Positions 12,801 through 24,090 of a stretch of 64,000 bases of DNA are shown piece after piece. A program made the position numbers and the translations under genes. The stretch's first letter is position 1. Each line of letters starts with the position of its first letter. The notes beneath the pieces were generated by a model. The model ran no database searches. It was not told the origin of the DNA and was given only the letters and a program-made list of their open reading frames with translations. The DNA is from Trogon surrucura (lineage: Eukaryota; Chordata; Aves; Trogoniformes; Trogonidae), in assembly GCA_020746105.1 (NCBI GenBank), contig CM036636.1, forward strand, positions 6,944,001 through 7,008,000. The letters run 5' to 3'.

Positions 12801-13799
12801 TGCCCTAAAGACAAACCAGGGGGACATTCCCCCTCCCTTGATTTACGCTGACTCCCGGGGCCACGATTCCAGCGGTGAGATTCTCCCACGTTCTAATGCC
12901 AACGGGAGACTGCGACCACCCGTGCGAGCCCGCTTGCTGCCCCTTCTGCGAAGCAGGGAGATGGCCTAGTAGCTCCCACTCGAGAGACATCCTACAGCAG
13001 GTTTGTTATTTGCATTGCTTTGAAACTGAGATTATTTCCACGCTTCCTTGTTCCAGGTTTTAAAACCAGGAAGATTTTTCTTTTTATGACGCTTCTTCCA
13101 CCGTCATGCCCTTTTCAGCCATCAGCTCGTGACACGCTGACAATCCTACTCCTTGTTCCGAAACTTTCTCCCAAAAAATTCTGTAGAAAGGACATTCTGC
13201 CTGGTGGTGGCTTTGTAGGTTTTTTTTCAAACGTAGCTTTAAGGCAAAAGTTTGGCAATGCAAAGCAAAGTCTACATAAGGCCGCATGACTTGGATTTGC
13301 AACTCAGAACCTTACAGCTTAAAAAAAATAAATCCTTATCTTAAATAGTCAACTTTTTGCTCCAGGAACTTGTTTCGTTCTCAACCGAAAAAAAAAAAAA
13401 AGACTCTTAAAATCCCAAATAAAATGTTCTTATTGTTCTGGGCAGTCTGGGCAAGCTAATGAGACTGAAGTTCAAACAGTAACTAAAGTAGGGAAGAAAA
13501 AAAAAATAACAGGTAGACATCAGTGTTAGTTTCTTCCCTTAGGAATCCAGTGATGAGACAGACCCCGGTCAAAGGTCTCCTCTTTAGCTTTAGCACAGTG
13601 AAATCCGTCCCAATGGGAGAAGGTAGAATGGTTGCATTTGTTGAATGAATAAAAAGTGCATTTTGATTTTGCTCAGATTATACATGTGTATCCTAATACC
13701 TAAGTGATTGTTTTGCTTCGGGTTTTTTTTGTGGTGTGTTTGATCGTTTGTTTGTTTGTTTGTTTCTCTCCCTTTCGGTGCCGGGACGCCAGGTTTGTA
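9868..13799 (-). other. FAM78A: Probable long 3'UTR of FAM78A
   Basis: This stretch follows the FAM78A stop codon on the minus strand and lacks any recognisable coding sequence. It contains an AT-rich part (about 13300-13720), a GTTT tetranucleotide run just after the stop (13746-13765), and GC- and CpG-rich patches at about 12690-12960 and 10000-10340. Assignment as 3'UTR rests on the absence of a closer canonical poly(A) signal, so some of it may be intergenic. Confidence 0.4.
13746..13765. repeat. (GTTT)n tetranucleotide repeat
   Basis: Five GTTT units lie immediately downstream of the FAM78A stop codon, within its 3'UTR. Confidence 0.85.
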
Positions 13800-14328
13800 T
13801 TATCGGTGTTTCGGAGGTATCACCACAAGCGGTGGTCCATCCTTTGGCCTCCACATGAGTACCTGAGCATCATTGGCATTGGGTTTGACAAGGGCACTGG
13901 GTGGTATTGGCTCATTCTTGCTAAGGACCTGGGGCTGCTCTTGAGCAGAGGGCTCCTGCAGCTTGGCACGCTGCCCCAAGGGTCTGCTGGGATTCACCTC
14001 GATGCCCAGCCTCATGCGCCACTTGATAGTCTGCAAGGTCACCATTTCGTTGGTGGCCGTGTTGGTTGCGACCAGCCAGGTGGTGAAGCTTTGATCCCGG
14101 TGAATGCTCGTGAGTTTGGCCACGTTGCTCTCGCTGACGGGCACCGCCCACGTCACGCTCGGGTAGAAGTTGTCGTTCATGCTGATGTTGAACTTGGTCT
14201 CCTTCTTTGTGGGACCCACGATGGTGCAGGTTTCTGTCGTGTTCCCGTACCAGGGATAGTTCACTCCATCCGAGTCACTGATGGCCTGGATTTTGCCATC
14301 CAGTAGATCTGGAAGCTCCCAACTTGAC
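13800..14328 (-). CDS. FAM78A: FAM78A coding exon 2 (C-terminal two thirds)
   Basis: The exon begins after an AG acceptor (14330-14329) with a single G that completes a Met codon from the previous exon, then reads SSWELPDLLDGKIQAISDSD and continues to a TAA at 13802-13800. Segments such as NYPWYGNTTETCTIVGPTK, MNDNFYPSVTWAVPVSESNV, DQSFTTWLVATNT and the C-terminal ANDAQVLMWRPKDGPPLVV followed by IPPKHR are nearly identical to vertebrate FAM78A and close to FAM78B. No enzymatic motif, signal peptide or membrane segment is visible. The molecular function of the FAM78 family is not established. The exon encodes 175 residues after the split Met. It is the strongest coding signal on the minus strand of the window. 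Confidence 0.97.
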
Positions 14329-17300
14329 CTGCCATAATCGAGAACAAATTATGGATAATTTATTAATTAGTTTAGAAACGTGCTGATCTTTGAGGAAGGA
14401 AAGGAAGGGCTCATGAATGCATTCCCCCTTTAGCTTTTACTGGGATTTGTGCCTTTCATGCCATCCTGCCAAAAGAGCTCATGTCTTAAACACCCCTGAG
14501 GAGCCTGCAGGGACAGGGCTTTCCTTCCAGGCACCGGTGGCTGCCTGGAGGGCTTCAAAACACATCGATGTTTACGTAAGGCTGCAAAGGTGAGGGGCTC
14601 ACGAAAGCTCCAGCGCTGGGGAAAATCCAGCGTTGCAGGTATCTTCTTGTGCCTCTTTGGCTGAGCACAAGGACTCACTCCAGCGCCGCATTCAGGAGCT
14701 CGACTCCTGCGCCGGTGAGAGCAGAGCTCGGGGCTGACTTTCTTTCTGTCAGTAGCATGAAATCTCCTGTGTTGTGGAACAATGAACGAGCTCAGAGTTT
14801 GGGAATGAGGTGACAGAAGACCTAAGCACTGGAAGCAAGATCAAGGGCTCAAGTTCTGTTCTTTCTTTCAAGACTCTGTTCTTTCTTTTCAGTCCCTACC
14901 TGCAAACACTCACTTTCTCCCTGGATAAGCCACCTTCCCTCCCTGCGGTGTGTCTGGCGCTGGAAGTGTAACCCATCCTTCTCCAGTGCTGGGAAGGACC
15001 CAGTTCAGCGGCTGCAGAGCAGGCTCGGGGCTGGGGATGGTGTTACAGTCATCAGAGACACCGAGGTCAGCCAGCTTGTAAAACTGCCTGTGCCGGTCAT
15101 GCTGTGCTTGTGAGACTGACAGAAAGGTCAGTCATTTTAGCAAAAAAAGTCAAAATGGTTCTCCGTCACCCTGCAATGCTGATGCACAACTCAGTTTATT
15201 TATTTATTTATTTTTATTAACCTTCAGTTTAATGTTTAAGATTAGGTTTGCCAATAGAAGAGAACATCTCAAAATAAGAGTTAGATGTTTGCAGGGTAAA
15301 GGCACTAAGCTGGCATAACCATAGACCATGTGCTCAGCGGCATTTTTAAGGACAATCTTTAAAAAACCAGGTGTTAGAGGTGGCTCTAATGTACCTTCTC
15401 CCCCTTCCTTAGGAATCAGCCCTCCTCACCACCCACAGACGATGTCCCTGTGGCCGAAGGGGCCGTGTGGCAGCAGCTCACTCCCAGTGTTGCTCTTGAC
15501 CCCACTGTGGGGGTCTGCCCCAGCCCTTTGAGCTGCCGCCTGTGCCCCGGGACGTGGCTTATCTTGGGAGGGAGACAGGAGACGTGCTGAGACTCATCAG
15601 GGTAGCTGGCCAAGCTTTTAATAAAGCCGGTGCTGCGGCTTAAAAATAGCCCCTCGACCGAAGCGGGGGCTGTGACTGTGTGGGGGGCACTCTTTGAGCT
15701 GGGCCAGCTCTGACACAGCCTTAGGACGAGCTGCTCCTCTCCACTGGCCAGGACTAAGGCTCCCAGCCCACCAGGCTGTTCTGACTGTTAATTACTTAAT
15801 GACCGTGAAGCGCCTCCATGTTTGTAACCACTGGATCATCCAGCAGTCAGCTGTAAACGTCTGGCTGGAGCTAGAAGACACCGCAGGGGATTTAAAGATC
15901 TCATCTATCTTTTTTTTTTTTTCAGGCGAGCGGGCATCCTCGCAAAAATCTGTGTCCCCTGTGCCACGGCAGGCGTTGAGCGAAGGGCTGCACCGGGCGA
16001 GAGGCTGGTTAAGGACAAAGCAGGACACGGGCTGCTCCGGGGGATGCAGGGATACTCGGAGCAGCAGGACCGGGGTGAGCAGCAGCCGGGGGTTATGCAA
16101 GCACAGCACCTCCCTGCGCAGATTCCCAGGCTGCCGTCAGCTACGGCCCCGCAGCTGCAGCAACCCTCTCCTCCAGCTCATGGCCAGCAGGCAGAGGGAG
16201 TCCTTTCCCTGGAAGAAAATTTTTAGTGAAGGCAGCCAAAGGGAGATCCCTGAGCAGTCCTGCCGGGACCCCCATCCACTGCAGAGATGTTTATATGCTT
16301 TGCTCCCTAAACTGGAGTCATCCCAGCTCGCTGTGCCCCCCTGCTCCTCAGGGAGAGCTGAGAAGGGAAAAGCTCTGGGGATGCTGGATGAACCCGGCGG
16401 GTGGATGAGCAAAGGTCGTGCTCTGCAGCCCCCCACCTCCTCCCCTGAAACACCATCTGGGAGCTCTTTCTCTGCCTTTCAGCAGATGGTTTAGGATTAC
16501 TTTCCATTCAGACAGTGGCCTGTGCTCGGCTCGGCTGTCACCCGGAGATGAGATGTGACAGTTTCCCAGAGGTTTCACCCTGGGACAGGCGTGGTGCTAA
16601 GGTGCAGTCACAGCATCTCTGCGGGAACAGAGGTGCCAAAGTGGGACCTGAGGTGCTACAAGAGGTTGAGAACCCTCCTGGGCTGCTCCAGCCTACTCGG
16701 ATCTGAGGCTGGTGAGCAAATGGCAGGAGAATCAGGTAGAGGATGCTCGGAAAGTGCAGGTCAGCTAAGATCTGCTTGTCCCCATCTTCACTCCCAGTAG
16801 AGGCACCTGACCCCAGACCAGTGCAGAGCTGCAGGATGTTCTCAGGATTTGCCCGGGGTTTAAATGGGAGCAGAAAGGTGGAGCTGCACCAGGGCAGGTC
16901 GCTGAAGGCAGGAAGGTGCCTGCAGAGCCTGAGAAACCCCACCGCGAAGCCGAGCGTGCTCGTGAGCAGCGTAGCTGAGCTCAGAGGGGCTCAGAAGTGC
17001 ACCCTGCTGCAGAAACCGTGGGGGCAGGAACGGGGAAGAAGAAACGGGCCTGTGTTTCTCTGTGGAGCACGCTGTGCCTAATTCTAGCGAGTGCGGTTAA
17101 CCCTGGGGTTTCAAAACCATCACGCTTTATCTGCACAGCTTAGTAACGAGAAGGAAAACGAAGCCTTGTGATGTTCCCATGACTGGAGCAGGAGCAGAGG
17201 CTGCATGAGGTTGCTGCTGCTGGTGGTTGCCCCTTCCCTGCTGCTACAGCAAAGCCTGTGTGCCAGCCAGGTTGGTAGCCTTTGCTTGCGTAGTGTGTCG

Positions 17301-20300
17301 GTGTTAAATAATATGCCAACAACTGGCCTTTTGGATGATTTCGGAAAGAATGCTGTGGAATGATCTTTGGCTGCATCAGCATCTTTCTGTGGTGGTGTCG
17401 AGCCAAGGCCCAGGAAGTGCCCAGTAAACACTTTGCTGACGATAGGAGAGAAGAGGCATGAGAAGAAACCAACCTATTCGGTTTCATGGATTCAGTGCAG
17501 CTGATGGGCTCCAAAATCAGTAAATTCTGGCTTGTGATACTGACAGGCTTGTTCCTGCAACTTCTGAAACCTTCAGAGTTAGTATGAGCATCCCCAGAGA
17601 CTGGAGCTGCCAACAGACCTCTCTTGCTACCAGGAGAAGGAACCTCTCACTATTCCTCATGGCACAGCTGTGGTCCTGCTGCTGACAGCCGAGCAGCTTT
17701 TTGCCTCCTTGTCCTCATTCAGATACGCTTCCTACTCTGCCACACGAAGTGGAGCCCCCAGCTCATCCTCAGCTGCCTCACAGCATGAAGCGAAGCAGCC
17801 GCTGCAGTGGCCTGTGCAGCGACAGCAGAGCAGCCTCTGTCCCTCTGCACCCAGCAGCGACACGGCTACGTGCAGCCAACCTCTTCAGCCCAGCACTAGT
17901 GTATCCTCAGCCCCAGTTCCTCACAGGCAGCTCCTAATCAGCTGCAGGCCAGCTGGACTGGCATAACCTTGTGCTTTCCAACCCCCCTTCCTCACCACCA
18001 GCTCCCAAAGGACAAGAAGCCCTGCTCAGACCCGAGCTGTGCTCGGCGCAGGTACCCATGTGGGTGCAGTGAAAAGCCATCACGGGTATCTCACATCCCC
18101 GCTCTGACCTGCCTCCCTGAAAGCAAGAAAATCTGATAGTTGGAGCTGCTTCATTTTAAATTGTCCTTCACAGCACTTCTCTCACCGACTCTGGCTCGTA
18201 AAGCAATTCAAGGCAGAGTTATAGCGAGGAACAGGGGGAAATTTAAGATGCTGCTCCCCAGCTGTCGCAGCCACGCTGCTCTGGTCCCTCTTCCCCCCAT
18301 CCTCCAGCTGCACGTTCCTGCCTCATCTCTCGAACTGGCAGTGATGTTTGATGCATGCCAGTTCAGGGTGTCAAACTAGCAAAAAATTGGCATTAAAAAA
18401 AAAAAAAGGCCAGATTTCTTCTGGTTTGGCTGAGCAGGCTTGGATCACACGGGACAGGTCATTTACCTGGACTAAGGCGCGTGCTCACAGAGCAGGTAAG
18501 GGCCAGGGACCACGCACGGGCAGCGAAGCCCTTTCCTCTAACTCCCTGGAGGGGTAAATCCCCCATGGTGAAGTGACCTCCCTCTGCTTTGGGTGGTGCA
18601 GGTAACCTTTTTTTTTTTTCCTCAGGTGAATCTGGTTTTGATCATGTTTTCCCTCCCGAGGAGTCGGGGGGTTTTAATCTCTTGACAAGTTGATTTCTCG
18701 ACTTCATTGCGTCTCTGCTGCAGGGCATGGAAGATTTCATCTCACACAAGAGAGATGCCTGGTAAGGTAAAGCACTAATGTAACACTGCCCCATTGGGTT
18801 CTCCACGGGAGAAATATCTACCTGAAACTTCTCCAGATTCTTGGCTGATCATATCCAAACTCCAATTTATTTTGTCTCTGTTTTGCATATCTCCATCTGC
18901 GCTGCTTCTCGCACATCTCCATGGAGATGAAGAAACAAGGCTGGGTAATGCCGTTCCGGCATCGCTGACACGAGTCCCACCCGGTGCCGCACGAAACCAG
19001 CACCCACCCTGGGAGATCCCAGCGGGGTCCCAGTCCTGCTACTCCTGCACAGGTCAGAGCCTCCTCCTGATGTGTTCCCATGGCACAGCAGCATCCTTCC
19101 CCGAGGGGACGGGGTAACACCCTTCCCAGGGGAGCAGCAATACCAGCTGTGGTGCTAAACAGGAGTTGGCCCCAGCTGTGCTCAGAGTGGGGGGCACAGA
19201 GCACATCCTCATGCTGGGGTTTCCATGTTCCCAGCAGCACCTACTGACTTACATGTAAAACAAGCCAGCATTTACGTGGCATCTGAGCTTCAATTATTTT
19301 CCTTTGCATTTAAGAACGCTGCATTTAGCCCCCGAAATCATCGGTGCTGCTTTAAATGCGTGTGTGGAAATTATCCCCTAACATCCCTATAGCAGTGTTA
19401 TGCACGGCTCCATCTGCTCCGGTATTTCTCAGCTGTTTCTGTCCTCAACGTAACGGCCGGCTTATACACAGCTAACAACTCCAGAGCCTGAAAGTGAAAA
19501 ATTAATCCAAAGCCTGCTATAAGTATTGATGCTCTGGTTGACCGGCTGATTTTTTTATTTTTTTTTTTAGTGTTGGGAGCTTTCTGTTGGCCTGTCACCA
19601 CAGTGATTAAAAAAAATATACGTTCCAGTAGTCTCTCTTCATCATGGAAAGTTGGGACATATACTCTGTTGGCATAAATCGATGCGGTTCTGTGGAGGTC
19701 AGTGGGATGATGCCGAGTTACATCGGTTACAGGCTTGGCCCATCCTTTCATACAGGTTTGTGTCTTGTCTCTCCCTCTCTCTCTCTAAAGGTCTTCCAAG
19801 AGCATGTTTCAATGGCATTGAAAAAGGCCTTTCCTCTCAAACACCTTTATTTATAGCTTTCAGATGGAGAAGGGGCTACAGAAAGAGAGTGGAGGAGCAG
19901 ACCGATTCCTGCTTATGTTTGGGTAACTCTTTTTCTCCTGTCAGCTAAATGTCAATGAACCTCCTAGGGAAAAATCTTTGTTCCCTTGATTGTCTGGCTA
20001 ACAGCTCTCCTCCATAGCTGCAGCATTTCATTCTGACTACCTGTTTACAGCACTTAGCTCGCCGGTGCAACTTTTTTTGTTTCAAAGAATTCCAGCCAGG
20101 GAAGACTGTACCAAGTCCTCACTTTAAGCCCAGGGGAACTCAGGTGCAGAGAAATAAAAGGACATGTTAAGGTTTGCAGCCCACGGCAGCACTGGCAGAA
20201 TAGCTCTGCCCAGTCCTCTTTATTTCGGTGGCTGTGAGCTGTATTTATATACAGTGGATTTTTCTGTTTTCCTTTGCAGCTGGCCACTAAAGACAGGATT

Positions 20301-22030
20301 TCTAAATGAGCCTGAGAATTACACATGCAAATCCCAGCGGCCCGGAATTGGGAACATCTGAGCAACAAATTGTCTTTGCTAAAGATGGTGTTGGAGCCAA
20401 AAAGCCTACAGATTTTGGGCCTGTTGTAAGTACTTTTAAAATCAAGATAAGCTGGTCTTCTCCCTTGCTGAGCCTCACTGCTAGTGCTTGCCAGGTGCTA
20501 GTTTGCTTCTCAAGGCGCCTTCTGCTTGAGCAGAGAGGGGACATGGGGACAAAGAGGGGGCACAGTCTGTCACGGCTGCTCCGCGGCGTGCCCTTCCCCC
20601 TGGTCCACATCTTACACCGCGTATTCGCTTTACATCTGAACCCGTGTCCTCATTCGGGCTTACAGGCAGCAGGGAGGGCTGAAGGGCCAGGGTGTGCGTG
20701 CAGATGTTCAGGCTGTCAGAAGGCACTGCATTAAGTCAGAGCTCGTCCTGCTCGCCAGCCCTGCTTGGTGTTCCCATCCTCCCTCAGCTATCCTCATTCA
20801 CTGTTTTTTAAGCCACCCAGAGTGACCCTCGGGGGGGCTGAGCCGCATCCCCCCGACACAGGGCACTTGGCATGAGCAGATGGGAGGGTTGCTTAGACGT
20901 GACCCTCCCGTCCTTCCCCCCCAGAGACAGGGAAGCATCAGCATCACACCTCCAGCCACCAACCCCTCTGCCAGCGCTGGGCACTGCGGTCAGGTTTTTG
21001 TCCCCGTGCTGGACAGACAGATTGCTGCTGCACCCGCTGCTGCCCAGCACTGTGAGTTGCAGAATTGCTGCTCTGTGCAGGCGTTCAGAGATCAGGTGCC
21101 GCTGCTGACTTAACCACGGGCCAAAGCCTGCAACAACGTTCGGCGAACAAACAGGGAGGCGGGGGACTGGGGAGAGATGACTTTTCTCAGTAGGGAGGTG
21201 ACATTTTAATTTGACTCATTCCTATCTCGCTGCGACTGTCGGACCAGCAGTTTTTGGCGTGCGAACAGCTCCTAGATTCCCCCTACCTTACATAAATATG
21301 TATATATTCCCCCTCTCAAACTACCCAAAAAAAAAACGGGTAATATGAAATTTTCACCCTGCTCCAAGGTGATGCAATGGGTTTAATTATCAGCGGGTTA
21401 AACCCATCTTGGTTCTCTCCCTGTGGGCTGCCTGCTACCGTGGGCAAAGCAAGCAGGATTCCTCCCGTGACTTCAAACGTGCTCCCAGAGCCAGTGAGCT
21501 ACCGAGCTCTCGGCCAGGGCCCACTGCAGCACTGGGCACCCTGGGGATGACAGCAGTTTGCCACAAGTGTCAGCCTTCAGCTTTCCCCAGAGCTTGTCAA
21601 TGTGCAGTTCTCCCCCGTAAGGGATGAGGAGGGATGCAAAGGAGAGGAGCTGGTGGTCAGGGGAACCCCTCCTGCAAAACAGGTATCAAAACAGGCACAG
21701 CTGACCCAGGATTTGGGGATATCCAGTGCTGCTGGAAAGCTGTTGCAAAATATAGTATTGCTTTGGGGTTTCTAAGAGAAGTGGGTTTTGGTTAGGACTT
21801 GGGCACGTTCCCATTAAATACCCACTCCTTTAAAAGGGTAGGGACAAGCTCTCCTGTATTTTAAACATATGACAAAGTCCTGCTAAGTTTCAGAAGAGCT
21901 GGGTTTTAAAACCAAACCAACTGGATTATAATTTTTAGCTTAATCCAGCATTTCCCAGCCAGGCCACGCTCCTCCCGCTCTTTATTCCCGCTCGGCAAAC
22001 GCACCCTCACGCGCTCTTGGAAATACTTAC
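14329..22030 (-). other. FAM78A: FAM78A intron between the coding exons
   Basis: This 7.7 kb intron has a GTAAGT donor at 22030-22025 and an AG acceptor at 14330-14329. It contains a TTTA tetranucleotide run at 15195-15217, a CT-rich patch near 19770-19790, and several chance open frames on both strands, of which the longest (15694-16494, plus) resembles no protein I know. No other gene is supported. Confidence 0.8.
15195..15217. repeat. (TTTA)n tetranucleotide repeat
   Basis: Consecutive TTTA units lie within the FAM78A intron. It is a simple repeat with no sign of a mobile element around it. Confidence 0.8.
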
Positions 22031-22293
22031 ATTCCCTGTTCCCCGTAGTGATTGTAAAATTCCATGTGGCTGCAAGCCTGGATCCAGCCCACGATCCAGG
22101 TCTCCTTCTTGGGGAGAGGGGGCACCAACACTTGCGCAGAGGCTCGGAAGTGAGGGGTCCGGTAGCGCAGGACCACGCTGGAGGACTCGTCAATGCTGGT
22201 GGGAATGGGATCGATGGAGGCTTTGACTTCAATCACTGAAATACTCTCCCGGAAAACTTTGGATTTGCAGCTAATACTCTGAATACAGCCCAT
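22031..22293 (-). CDS. FAM78A: FAM78A coding exon 1 (start at MGCIQSIS)
   Basis: The exon encodes the N-terminus of a 263-residue FAM78A protein: MGCIQSISCKSKVFRESISV, then a segment containing SIDPIPTSIDESSSVVLRYR, TPHFRASAQV, KKETWIVGWIQACSHMEFYN and GEQGM. It ends AT before the GTAAGT donor, and the G at 14328 completes the Met. I chose the ATG at 22293 because it sits in a near-ideal Kozak context (GCCATGG) and because the paralogue FAM78B starts MGCIQSI. The frame stays open for 16 further codons upstream, up to an AG at 22345-22344, with no ATG in this exon. Human FAM78A is, as I recall, 283 residues, so a 20-residue N-terminal extension through an upstream exon is possible. Confidence 0.93.
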
Positions 22294-22343
22294 GGCATAC
22301 CCCGAGTACAGTCCGACGCAGCTCCGAGGGTACTCCAGCAATC
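22294..22343 (-). other. FAM78A: 5' part of FAM78A exon 1 (5'UTR or short N-terminal extension)
   Basis: On the minus strand a pyrimidine-containing TATTCCCCAG precedes the exon, giving an acceptor at 22345-22344. From there to the ATG the reading frame (LLEYPRSCVGLYSGYA) is open. It is therefore either 5'UTR or coding sequence that continues from an exon I could not locate. An in-frame TAA lies just upstream of the acceptor, so an extension needs splicing. Confidence 0.6.
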
Positions 22344-22345
22344 CT

Positions 22346-23030
22346 GGGGAATATTAGGCATTGAAATTATCTGGTGCTAGATCAATTACAGATCTTCTTG
22401 GTTTGTAATCTCAAAACTGATATCCATAGGATAGAAAATTCATCACGTAAAGCCTTAATTTGAGTATCTGTCTTATAAGTACTGCTCCTATTTTTGAGGT
22501 TAGCTGCACTTCAGAAGCAAAAGGGCCTTTACAATTTTTCCCCCCTTTTAATGACCCATTAAATCTCTTGCTCAAACAGTCTTTGGGTTAAAAAAAAAGG
22601 TCTCTTGAGTTCAATAAATAACGGTGGTGTTCTTAGCTGATATATTTAGTCCTTCCTTTCCTCAGATGCGGTCTGTCATTCACCGTCAAACGTAGGACCA
22701 GCCGGTATTTCCCTTTATTCTTTGGATGAAAAGCAGAATGTTGATAGACACATCTATATAAATAATGAAATAGTTTTTAGCCCCAGCTTGTCACAACCGG
22801 TGTGGATTTCCACTTCCTGACTTGCAGTTGTTCATAACTTCCTTTCGCACAAAATTACAATAATAACCGAAAGAAACGACGGGTGGAAAATGCAAAAAGT
22901 AGCCAAATCTCTCCGACGTCTGAGGCTCCTCTGCCGGCGATGTCAGGGCTTGGAGGGAGGGGGGCTGTTTCCTTTTTTTTTTCTTAAATTTCTTTTTCTC
23001 TCTCTCCTTAGAAATAGCCGGAACCATTCG
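22346..23030 (-). other. FAM78A upstream intron / 5' flank
   Basis: This AT-richer sequence lies between the acceptor at 22344 and the CpG island. No coding exon was recognised, and no phase-compatible first exon with a strong donor could be identified by eye. Confidence 0.5.
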
Positions 23031-24050
23031 GAATAACGCGGAGCTCCTGGTCACGCCGGCGGGCTCCGGGGGCAGGAGGAGGCGGCGGCGGAGCCTCCCC
23101 CGCTCCCCGCCCGGGGCCGCGCCGCTCCGCGCCCGCTCAGCTCCGCGGAACCGCCGCCCGTGACATCCCGCCGCCACGCACCGGCCCGCGGAGCTCCGGC
23201 CCCGCCGCTGCCCTTCCTCCTCCTCGCCGAGCGGGTCTGCGCAGGGGTGTCCGACCTTCCTCCTCCTCCCGCTGCCGCCGCTGCCGGGCTGGGGAAGGGG
23301 GGGAAGGAGGGGGGGGCTGGCTCAACCGGCGGGGCTCATGGGCGGGCGGCGGGGGTTGCCCCGCACACGCGTAGCCCCCGCGGTCCTGCGGGGAGTCCCA
23401 GCATCCCGCGGCGGCGGCAGCAGCGCCCAGCCCCGGCTGAGCCCCGGCGCCGCGCACCGCGCCGGGCTGGTCCCCTGCGCTGCGCGGGGGCGAGGTGCGG
23501 CGAAGGGGGGGCGGGGGAAGGAGGAGGAGGAGGTGGGGGGAAGGCTCCTTCTCTAGCTCTGGTTTGTGGTGTTTGGGGGTTTTTTAGCCGTCGCCTCTTT
23601 GCTAGATGCCCGGGGAGGTGAGAGGAGCAGGATCGGTGCCTCCGCCTCCCGGCTGCCGCAAGCTTCCTCTCTCGCAATTACATTCGTGCATACGGGGAGG
23701 GCGCCGGGGCTCAGCCTCGCCGGTGGAGGGGGGGAAGCGGGGGGGGCTGCCGTTCCGCTCGCCTCCGCGGCATCGAAAAGGCAAAGGGGTCAAACTTTGC
23801 GGAAAACTCGCTCGTAGCCTTTCCGTGCCCTTCGGGCGTGCCCGGTGGCCGCAGCCGGGTGCCCGGGCAGGGAGCACCGCTCGTCCGCGGCTCCCCCGGG
23901 CCCGGCGGCGGGGGCAGCGGCGGGGCTCGGCTCCCCCCGGCTCTCCCTGCCTCCCCGTCCTCCCTCCTTCGCCCAGTCCCATCCCTCCCCCTGTATTTCG
24001 CTTTTAAACCGCAGCTGTTGGAAGCTAAACCTCCCATGCAAAAACCCAGC
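23030..24050. promoter_or_regulatory. FAM78A: CpG island, probable FAM78A promoter and first exon
   Basis: Base composition changes abruptly to very GC-rich with frequent CpG from about 23030 to 24050. No TATA box is evident. Its position upstream of the first recognised FAM78A coding exon on the minus strand makes it the likely promoter. A plus-strand donor-like GAGGTGAGA at about 23616-23624 leaves open a divergent transcript. The many long open frames in it on both strands are what GC-rich DNA produces by chance and are not proposed as genes. Confidence 0.75.
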
Positions 24051-24070
24051 ATTTCCTCCCACGTGTCCGC

Positions 24071-24090
24071 GAATTGTGGGTAATGTAGTT
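24071..24090 (-). promoter_or_regulatory. ZNF143/STAF-type (SBS) motif at the edge of the FAM78A CpG island
   Basis: The minus strand reads AACTACATTACCCACAATTC, close to the SBS consensus ACTACAATTCCCAGAATGC bound by ZNF143 and THAP11 in many CpG-island promoters. It lies at the upstream boundary of the island in the minus orientation used by FAM78A. Recognised by eye, not scored. Confidence 0.5.

Larger units (their letters stand above)
9850..22293 (-). other. FAM78A: FAM78A gene, coding part and probable 3'UTR
   Basis: The minus-strand gene consists of two recognised coding exons (22293-22031 and 14328-13800) separated by a 7.7 kb intron. They give a 263-residue protein of the FAM78 family. 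The 3'UTR extends to an uncertain end, possibly near 9862. Additional 5' sequence and a first exon in the CpG island near 23-24 kb are inferred from an acceptor at 22344. Neighbours NUP214 and PLPP7 match human order and orientation. Confidence 0.93.

Noticed and set aside
15694-16494. Plus-strand open frame of 266 codons within the FAM78A intron
   Set aside because: It has no recognisable domain, no good ATG start and no splice or promoter context. It lies antisense to an intron.
23160-23621. Open frames on both strands of the FAM78A CpG island
   Set aside because: They are low-complexity Arg/Pro/Gly/Ala peptides produced by GC-rich sequence. None is phase-compatible with the FAM78A acceptor together with a strong donor.
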